DNA of 5,545 bases from CAISIP01 sp031367285 (lineage in GTDB: Bacteria; Pseudomonadota; Gammaproteobacteria; Burkholderiales; Burkholderiaceae_C): NCBI GenBank assembly GCA_031367285.1, contig JANLPN010000165.1:1-5545 (forward strand). Direction: 5' to 3'. Each line of letters begins with the position of its first letter. The first letter of the stretch is position 1. The notes beneath the pieces were generated by a model. The model saw only the letters and a program-made list of their open reading frames with translations. It was not told the DNA's origin and searched no databases. Below are positions 1 to 4,355 of the stretch, piece after piece. The translations under genes and the position numbers were made by a program.

Positions 1-61
1 CCTCGTGCAGCTTGCGGAATGTCAGCCGTTTGTCGGCGATGCTGGGGCGGGGATGGGTCAT
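1..61 (-). CDS. 5' end of a probable isocitrate lyase/PEP mutase-family gene (partial)
   Basis: Only the first 20 codons are inside the window; the gene runs off the left edge. The visible N-terminus reads MTHPRPS followed by ADKRLTFRKLHE. The pattern of a charged lead, then K-x3-FR-x-LHE, resembles the start of isocitrate lyase/phosphoenolpyruvate mutase-family proteins, which usually continue into a motif like FVIPNPWD. That continuation is not visible, so the family call is recall-based and tentative. There are two possible ATGs, at 67 and 61. GGAG sits 7 nt before the one at 61 but only 1 nt before the one at 67, so 61 is preferred. The start lies 27 nt after the stop of the zinc-ribbon/PH gene on the same strand, which suggests cotranscription. 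No link between such an enzyme and nitrate respiration is evident. Confidence 0.5.
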   Translation of the reverse strand, partial: MTHPRPSIADKRLTFRKLHE

Positions 62-88
62 GGGCATGCTCCGGTGGAATAGGCGGCG

Positions 89-607
89 TCAGGCCTGGAC
101 GACAGTGGTGACGCGCCGCCGCGTGCGTTCGCGCAGCGAACATTCGCGCAGGGTGTCTGCCAGGGCTTCCAGATCGGGAATGCCAAGAATCATCACCGAC
201 GGAAAATTGGTGTCAGACGACCGCAAGTGCAGCGCGCATTGGCCAAGCAGGCGCATGCCCAGCGGCTTGTGTACGTCGAAATGGTCAATACGGAACAGCT
301 CCACGCTTTCCTTGGCCTTGGACAGGAGGCCACGTTCGACACGGACCCGCTGGGTCGTGATTTCGTAGGTTGTAGCGAGGCCGCGGACCCAGTAGACGAG
401 GTAGGCGATGCCCAGCGTGACGACCACGATCAGCCACTGCCAGGCGCTGTGGATGGTCGCCGGGTGGCCGGCGAAAAGGGTCTGCTCGTTCTCGATTGCC
501 TTTGCGGCCTGGTAGGCGCCCAGATCCGTATTGCAGAAGCGGCATTTGATGGCCGCCGCCTTGATGGTCTCGGCGCATACCGGGCATGTTTTCGTGTCGT
601 CGCTCAT
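89..607 (-). CDS. Zinc ribbon, membrane helix and bacterial PH-domain protein
   Basis: A 172-aa protein. A small zinc ribbon at the N-terminus has two CxxC pairs (C8/C11 and C22/C25, separated by ten residues). A hydrophobic segment at about residues 55-76 (WLIVVVTLGIAYLVYWV) is probably a single membrane helix. Residues about 79-155 (TTYEITTQRVRVERGLLSK, then FRIDHFDV and ending ILGIPDLEALADTLRE) look like the bacterial PH domain bPH_2 (DUF304, YdbS/YdbT type), known mostly as a membrane-associated fold without an assigned reaction. The reading frame is open upstream to 793, but that 62-residue extension is Pro/Arg-rich, overlaps the end of the nnrS-like gene, and precedes the natural N-terminus MSDDTKTCPVC. 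The ATG at 607 has a weak CGGGA about 8 nt upstream. The gene lies 118 bp after the nnrS-like gene on the same strand, so an operon is likely. The specific function is unknown. Confidence 0.82.
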   Translation of the reverse strand: MSDDTKTCPVCAETIKAAAIKCRFCNTDLGAYQAAKAIENEQTLFAGHPATIHSAWQWLIVVVTLGIAYLVYWVRGLATTYEITTQRVRVERGLLSKAKESVELFRIDHFDVHKPLGMRLLGQCALHLRSSDTNFPSVMILGIPDLEALADTLRECSLRERTRRRVTTVVQA

Positions 608-725
608 GATCGGAATCCCGCGCACGGGGCGCTTGTCTTCTGTGGACCTGAAGCGTACCACTGCTGGCGAATGGTAGCGGGCCGGCCTTTCTGGGGGCGC
701 AGGCCTGCTGGGGATGGGCAGTTTC

Positions 726-1346
726 TCAGCCTGGCCCGCCGTCGACGCGGTCGCGGGTAAGCACCGGCCAGTAACGCACGGCATAAAGCCCAAAGCCGGC
801 CGACCACAGCGCGGCGGAACACAGGACCGCGTGAAGGGTCCATTGCGGTGCCATAGGGGGTACTGCGACGCGCACGATCGCGGCGGAACTTACCAGCAAG
901 TAGCAGGCAATGTCTCCGGTCCTCCAGGGTTGCCACAGCGTCCACCGCGCGAAATGCGCACAGGCGCCGGCAGAGCCAGCAATGGCCGCCGCCCAACCGA
1001 AAGGTGTCAGGACCAGCACGCGTCCCGCGACCCAGAGAGCCACCAGCAGCGCCAGCGGCGTGCCCGTGGGCGTCGGCCGGTTCGACCCGTTGCGCCCGGC
1101 GGTGAACAGAAAGCCAACAATGACCGCCAGCGTAAAACCGAACAACATCTCGTGCGCATGCCACAACGGACCGCGCAGGTAAGGATGGGCCAGCCAGCCG
1201 GAAAACTTCAAGGCCCAGACTGGGATCGACAAGGCTGCGAAGCTGCTGGCCAGCAGATAGAACGGGCGAAAGCCCATCTGCCAAAGCGCAAAGCCTCGCG
1301 CGGACCGGGGGTGGGTCGGCATTTCGACGGGTATGGATTGGCTCAT
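726..1346 (-). CDS. nnrS: Short NnrS-family membrane protein, apparently missing the family's middle section
   Basis: NnrS proteins are heme- and copper-containing inner-membrane proteins of about 400 aa with around 12 helices, linked to nitric oxide tolerance and regulated by FNR/NNR-type factors. This ORF has 206 aa and about 5-6 hydrophobic segments. The N-terminal third is typical: LWQMGFRPFYLLA (21-33), WHAHEMLFGF (62-71), then GFLFTAGRN and RPTPTG. The C-terminus, with an LLVSSAAIVRVAVPP-like helix (150-164) and RYWPVLTRDRVDGGPG (191-206), matches the usual end of NnrS. The central part, including the LHALTVG...LGHTGR region, is absent. The reading frame is open throughout, so this is not a simple frameshift; it may be an in-frame deletion remnant or a compact paralogue. 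ATG 1346 is chosen over GTG 1355 and ATG 1322; none has a convincing ribosome site. It is transcribed away from narX across a shared FNR-box region. The family call is fairly sure; function is doubtful. Confidence 0.78.
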   Translation of the reverse strand: MSQSIPVEMPTHPRSARGFALWQMGFRPFYLLASSFAALSIPVWALKFSGWLAHPYLRGPLWHAHEMLFGFTLAVIVGFLFTAGRNGSNRPTPTGTPLALLVALWVAGRVLVLTPFGWAAAIAGSAGACAHFARWTLWQPWRTGDIACYLLVSSAAIVRVAVPPMAPQWTLHAVLCSAALWSAGFGLYAVRYWPVLTRDRVDGGPG

Positions 1347-1431
1347 GAAGTGCACAGCAGCACGCTACGCGCTCAGTGAATGGTGCGCCATGCCAGCGCG
1401 ACGGCTAACGCAGTGGCCGCAGTCCGCGCCC

Positions 1432-1437
1432 GTGCTA
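1432..1437 (-). promoter_or_regulatory. Possible -10 element for the nnrS-like gene
   Basis: On the minus strand TAGCAC (3 of 6 matches to TATAAT) occupies exactly the -12 to -7 position if the FNR box centred at 1466.5 acts at -41.5, the standard class II distance. That would start RNA near 1425, about 79 nt before the ATG. The hexamer itself is poor, so the spacing is the main argument. Confidence 0.25.
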
Positions 1438-1459
1438 CACCGCTGCGTCTCGTGAAGGC

Positions 1460-1473
1460 TTGATCTGGATCAA
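1460..1473. promoter_or_regulatory. Perfect FNR/Anr/Dnr-type box in the narX-nnrS divergent region
   Basis: TTGATCTGGATCAA matches the FNR-family consensus TTGAT-N4-ATCAA at all ten defined positions. One flanking pair extends the symmetry to CTTGATC-TG-GATCAAG (1459-1474). It is centred about 106 bp before the narX ATG and 120 bp before the nnrS-like ATG. Regulators of this type (FNR/Anr for oxygen, Dnr/NnrR for nitric oxide) share nearly the same site, so the sequence alone cannot say which one binds. Placement at -41.5 fits a promoter toward the nnrS-like gene better than one toward narX, where no -10 is seen at that distance. A TATGTT at 1538-1543 would put the box near -83 for narX, close to a class I position. 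Confidence 0.82.
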
Positions 1474-1572
1474 GCACGTCGAACTCAAGGGTCGCCTGAC
1501 GCGTCACCGCGATTTCTCCGTGATCCTGCCAGAGGAATATGTTTTGCGACCGGTGTAGGTTAGATTCGAGGC

Positions 1573-3489
1573 ATGCCCAAAATCCTAAAGTGGACTCTTG
1601 GCGCCAAGCTGGTCCTGGTAGCCGTGCCATTCCTGTTGCTGGCACTGGTTTCGATCGCTGTCACGCTCTGGATTTCATGGCAGCTGGAGGGAGGTGCCGC
1701 CGCCGTGAACGAGGCTGGGCGCATGCGAATGCAGGCTTACCGCATGGCGCTTTTGGCCAGTGTGGCTGACCGCGGCCACCTCGATGCGCGAGCGATGGAG
1801 TTTGAAAGGAGTCTCGGGCTGCTCAGTAACGGCGACGCCGAACGGCCCCTGTTCGTACCCTGGGACAACACGGTTCGCGCGCGGTTCACGCTGGTGCAGG
1901 AGGACTGGACGCGGTTTCGCGGCCGCTGGACAAACAGCGGGGCTACGGCGCCGGAGGCGCTGAGCGCCGATACCGCCGCATTTGTCGGGCATATCGATGC
2001 ATTGGTGCAAGGCATCGAAGGCCATATGTCGCGCTGGACCGCCTTGCTGCATCTCTCCCAGATGGCCATGATGGCGTTTGCGGTCGCAGGCGCGGCCGTG
2101 CTGGTGTACACCGGCTACCGCTTCGTGCTGGAGCCGGTAGGTTTTCTAAAACAGGCGATCCGGCGCATGCAGGAAGGGGATTTCTCCGCCCGTGTCGAGC
2201 ATGTCACGACGGATGAGTTTGGCACCCTGGCCCAGGGCTTCAACGGCATGGCGGAACATGTCCAGTCCATGTACCGCCATCTGGAGGCGCGGGTCACGGA
2301 AAAAACCGCGGAACTTGAGCGCAAACGCGAGCGGCTGGAGGCGTTGTACGCTATCACCGCGCTGGCCGCCAACGCACTCAACCTGCGCGATCTGACTGCT
2401 GGATTCGTGCGCCATGTCAGGCCGGTCGCCAGAGCGGACGGCGTGGCACTGCGCTGGTCGGACAAGAGCAACCAGCGTTACCTGATGCTGGCCTCGGAGG
2501 GTCTGCCGGACCGCATGGTTGAGGCCGAACATTGCGTGCGCGCCGGAGATTGCCACTGCGGTTCTCCGCTCCAGCCGCCCGGCTTGCGCGTAATTCCGAT
2601 CAGCGGCATGCAACCGGCCCGGATGCGGCACTGCGAGCAGGCCGGGTTCGAGACCGTGGTTTCGATTCCGATCCGCCTGCACGACACCCTGATGGGCGAG
2701 GTGGACCTTTTCTACCACGCGCAGTGCGAGATTCCGGACGCTGAGCGCTCCTTGCTGGAAGCGCTGACCGCGCATCTGGCCGCCGCGATGGAGAACCTGC
2801 GTCTGCAAGCACTGGAAAAGGAAGCGGCGGTGTCCGAGGAACGTGGTTTTATCGCCCGCGAACTGCATGACTCGATCGCGCAGTCGCTGGCATTCCTGAA
2901 GATCCAGGTCAGGTTCATGCGCGACGCAGTGAACCAGCAGGACCGCGGGCCGGCGCGCCTGGTGCTGGAGGAAATCGATGCCGGCGTGCGCGAAAGCATC
3001 GCCGACGTACGCGAATTGCTGGTGCATTTCCGCACCCGTACCAATACCGAAGACATTGAGCCGGCGCTGCGTACGACACTGCGAAAGTTCGAGCAGCAGA
3101 CCGGCTTGCCCGCGACACTCGAGATGGAAGGCGACGCCATGCCGCTTGCCCCCGACTTGCAGCTGCAGGTGCTGCATGTTGTGCAGGAAGCACTGTCCAA
3201 CGTGCGCAAGCATGCCGGGGCCAACCGGGTATGGCTGGACGTGCAGCAGCAGCCGCAATGGCGCTTTGAGGTGCGTGACAACGGCGTTGGATTCTCGGTC
3301 GGACCGTCGGCGCACGACGAGACGCATGTGGGTTTGAACATCATGCGCGAACGCGCGGAACGCATCGGCGCCAGCCTCGAAGTCATTAGCGCTCTGGAGC
3401 GTGGCACCTCGGTTGTGCTGACCCTGCCGCCACGCTCGCCAGCGGCGGTGGACTCCCAACTGACGCGCGCGCCCCAGATGGCGCGTTGA
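1573..3489 (+). CDS. narX: NarX, nitrate/nitrite sensor histidine kinase
   Basis: A 638-aa inner-membrane kinase that senses nitrate/nitrite in the periplasm and phosphorylates NarL. In order: membrane helix 1 (about 13-36); a NarX P-box (AVNEAGRMRMQAYRM, 44-58), the known ligand-binding motif; a periplasmic helical domain to about 161; helix 2 (about 162-182); HAMP domain (about 183-237); a coiled coil (about 235-258, EARVTEKTAELERKRERLEA); a GAF-like central module (about 265-405) with cysteines 321, 327, 329 and 354; a HisKA_3 dimerisation/phosphoacceptor segment with ARELHDSIAQSL, phosphorylated residue H432; and an HATPase_c domain with N-box QEALSNVRKHA (538-548), DNGVGF (569-574) and the GLNIMRERAERIGA segment (587-600). 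Length is close to the usual roughly 600 aa. An in-frame TAG at 1561 fixes the start at 1573; the ribosome site (GAGG 1 nt before ATG) is badly spaced, suggesting weak translation. narL follows 18 bp downstream. Confidence 0.95.
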   Translation: MPKILKWTLGAKLVLVAVPFLLLALVSIAVTLWISWQLEGGAAAVNEAGRMRMQAYRMALLASVADRGHLDARAMEFERSLGLLSNGDAERPLFVPWDNTVRARFTLVQEDWTRFRGRWTNSGATAPEALSADTAAFVGHIDALVQGIEGHMSRWTALLHLSQMAMMAFAVAGAAVLVYTGYRFVLEPVGFLKQAIRRMQEGDFSARVEHVTTDEFGTLAQGFNGMAEHVQSMYRHLEARVTEKTAELERKRERLEALYAITALAANALNLRDLTAGFVRHVRPVARADGVALRWSDKSNQRYLMLASEGLPDRMVEAEHCVRAGDCHCGSPLQPPGLRVIPISGMQPARMRHCEQAGFETVVSIPIRLHDTLMGEVDLFYHAQCEIPDAERSLLEALTAHLAAAMENLRLQALEKEAAVSEERGFIARELHDSIAQSLAFLKIQVRFMRDAVNQQDRGPARLVLEEIDAGVRESIADVRELLVHFRTRTNTEDIEPALRTTLRKFEQQTGLPATLEMEGDAMPLAPDLQLQVLHVVQEALSNVRKHAGANRVWLDVQQQPQWRFEVRDNGVGFSVGPSAHDETHVGLNIMRERAERIGASLEVISALERGTSVVLTLPPRSPAAVDSQLTRAPQMAR

Positions 3490-3495
3490 GCAGCG

Positions 3496-3502
3496 GAAGG
3501 AA
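3496..3502 (+). promoter_or_regulatory. narL ribosome binding site
   Basis: GGAAGGA lies between the narX stop and the narL ATG, ending 5 nt before the start codon. It is much better than the sites before narX and narK, so the regulator should be translated more efficiently than its kinase from a shared mRNA. Confidence 0.6.
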
Positions 3503-3507
3503 TCGCC

Positions 3508-4194
3508 ATGGCATCCCTGAGCGTACCGATCCGGATTCTGGTGGTGGATGATCACACCCTGTTTCGCCGCGGTCTGACGGCATTGTTGTCGGGCGAAACG
3601 CGATTCACGGTGGTCGGCGACGCGGCGGATGCCGGCGAGGCCCTGCGCCGCGCGGGTGAGTTGCAACCGGACGTGATCCTGCTCGACAACCACCTTCCGG
3701 GCGTCAACGGCGTGGATGCGGTGCCGGCGTTGCGCGAAGCCGCGCCCGGTGCCTGCGTGCTTTTGTTGACCGTCAGCGAAGACGAAAACGATCTGGGTGT
3801 TGCGCTTCGAAATGGCGCCAGCGGCTACTTGCTGAAAACGATCGAGGGTGAGGCGTTGTTCGAAGCAATCCTGCGCGCGGTAGCCGGAGAAAACGTTATC
3901 GCTCATGAGATGACCGCCAAGCTGGTAGCGGCCTACCGCAGTGCGGCTGCCGGCGTTACGGACCCCGCGGGCAAGCACCCGTCGTCGGCGCGCGCCGCCC
4001 TGGCATCACTCTCGCCGCGCGAATTAGATATCTTGCGCGGTATCGCGGCCGGCGCCAGCAACAAGGAAATCGCGCGTTCGCTGTTTATCGCGGAGACCAC
4101 GGTCAAGATCCATGTGCAACACATACTGCGCAAGCTCGATGTAGCGTCGCGCGTGAACGCCGCCGTGATGGCAACCGAGAACGGTCTGCTTTGA
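3508..4194 (+). CDS. narL: NarL, nitrate/nitrite response regulator
   Basis: A 228-aa cytoplasmic DNA-binding response regulator, the expected partner of NarX. The receiver domain (about 7-125) has the acidic pair D14/D15 in ILVVDDH, phosphoacceptor D60 in ILLDNHLPGVNG, T88 in LLLTVSE and K110 in GYLLKTIEG. A linker (about 138-165) rich in Ala and Ser leads to the LuxR/NarL-type helix-turn-helix (about 168-222), with LSPRELDILRGIAAGASNKE, then ETTVKIHVQHILRKL and SRVNAAV. Length and layout match NarL (about 216 aa in E. coli). In the recognition helix K200 aligns with K188 of E. coli NarL, while I201 and Q204 replace V189 and K192, which contact DNA in that protein. The start is set by GGAAGGA at 3496-3502. 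It forms an operon with narX. Upon phosphorylation it should control narK and the nitrate reductase genes. Confidence 0.95.
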   Translation: MASLSVPIRILVVDDHTLFRRGLTALLSGETRFTVVGDAADAGEALRRAGELQPDVILLDNHLPGVNGVDAVPALREAAPGACVLLLTVSEDENDLGVALRNGASGYLLKTIEGEALFEAILRAVAGENVIAHEMTAKLVAAYRSAAAGVTDPAGKHPSSARAALASLSPRELDILRGIAAGASNKEIARSLFIAETTVKIHVQHILRKLDVASRVNAAVMATENGLL

Positions 4195-4204
4195 TCTGGC
4201 GCAA
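4191..4204. promoter_or_regulatory. Degenerate FNR-type box overlapping the narL stop codon
   Basis: TTGAT-CTGG-CGCAA matches 8 of 10 defined FNR consensus positions and shares the same CTGG core and a following G with the perfect box at 1460. Its first bases are the last codon and stop codon of narL. If centred at -41.5 (centre 4197.5), the -10 would fall at 4227-4232, where AATAGT matches TATAAT at four of six positions. It is a plausible anaerobic activator site for narK. Confidence 0.5.
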
Positions 4205-4226
4205 GCCAACGCGAAATTGATCCCGA

Positions 4227-4232
4227 AATAGT
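4227..4232 (+). promoter_or_regulatory. Possible -10 element for narK (upstream promoter)
   Basis: AATAGT (4 of 6 to TATAAT) stands exactly where a class II promoter driven by the FNR-like box at 4191-4204 would need it, giving a start near 4239. It overlaps the left arm of the 18-bp inverted repeat, so a protein bound there would compete with polymerase. It may be a by-product of the operator sequence. Confidence 0.3.
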
Positions 4233-4245
4233 TCCACGGAACTAT
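4228..4245. promoter_or_regulatory. Perfect 18-bp inverted repeat, candidate NarL 7-2-7 operator
   Basis: ATAGTTCC-AC-GGAACTAT has 8-bp arms with no mismatch and a 2-bp centre. The inner 7-2-7 arrangement is the established geometry of high-affinity NarL/NarP sites, whose heptamers follow TACYNMT. The arm TAGTTCC agrees with TACYNMT at five of seven positions (mismatches at positions 3 and 7). It lies between narL and narK, where a NarL operator is expected. There is no T-run after it, so an intrinsic terminator is unlikely. Binding by another dimeric regulator cannot be excluded. Confidence 0.5.
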
Positions 4246-4260
4246 CCTGCGGTGTGGCGG

Positions 4261-4266
4261 CATAGT
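4261..4266 (+). promoter_or_regulatory. Alternative -10 element for narK (downstream promoter)
   Basis: CATAGT matches TATAAT at four of six positions and would start RNA near 4273, about 80 nt before the narK ATG. No matching -35 hexamer is seen. The sequence belongs to ATAGTTCG at 4262-4269, a near copy of the left arm of the 18-bp repeat 34 bp upstream, so it may instead be an extra half-operator. Confidence 0.25.
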
Positions 4267-4281
4267 TCGTCGGCGCACGTG

Positions 4282-4288
4282 TACTGCT
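4282..4288 (+). promoter_or_regulatory. Single NarL-type heptamer upstream of narK
   Basis: TACTGCT satisfies the NarL heptamer consensus TACYNMT at every position. Single heptamers arise easily by chance in 160 bp; the location beside narL and narK is what makes it worth marking. Confidence 0.3.
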
Positions 4289-4328
4289 TCTTCGGAGGGA
4301 TGGTGTCTGGCGGCATGGGCTCCTAAAG

Positions 4329-4355
4329 TCATGCCATGCAAAGCAAAGCCATGAC
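4329..4355 (+). other. Hairpin ending at the narK start codon
   Basis: GTCATG (4329-4334) and CATGAC (4350-4355) can pair as a 6-bp stem around a 15-nt loop; the 3' arm ends at the base before the narK ATG. The segment also holds tandem repeats (CAAAGCAAAG, ATGACATGAC) and a seven-codon ORF from ATG 4331 to TGA 4354. No clear ribosome binding site for narK is seen here. Confidence 0.3.

Noticed and set aside
680..708. Short GC-rich palindromes (GGCCGGCC, GCAGGCCTGC) after the nnrS-like stop
   Set aside because: They are short, expected in DNA of this composition, and lack a following T-run on the minus strand, so no terminator is called.
608..793. 62-residue N-terminal extension of the zinc-ribbon/PH protein
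   Set aside because: The extension is Pro/Arg-rich, overlaps the nnrS-like coding end and would bury the natural start MSDDTKTCPVC.
604..1284. 226-codon minus-strand frame overlapping the nnrS-like gene
   Set aside because: It is another frame of the same strand over the nnrS-like gene, Arg/Ala-rich, with no recognisable family; the 726-1346 frame carries clear NnrS motifs.
1539..1769. 76-codon plus-strand frame starting just upstream of narX, with AGAGGA before its ATG
   Set aside because: It overlaps narX in another frame and has no domain-like sequence; the AGAGGA is only 2 nt from the ATG.
2146..3978. Open frame of 610 codons on the minus strand opposite narX and narL
   Set aside because: It spans two well-supported genes and their junction, and its product is rich in His, Gln and Arg without any recognisable domain. 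High-GC coding DNA commonly leaves such antisense frames open.
4228..4245. Reading the 18-bp inverted repeat as a narXL transcription terminator
   Set aside because: It could form only a 7-bp AT-containing stem with a 4-nt loop and is not followed by a U-tract; an operator is the better reading.
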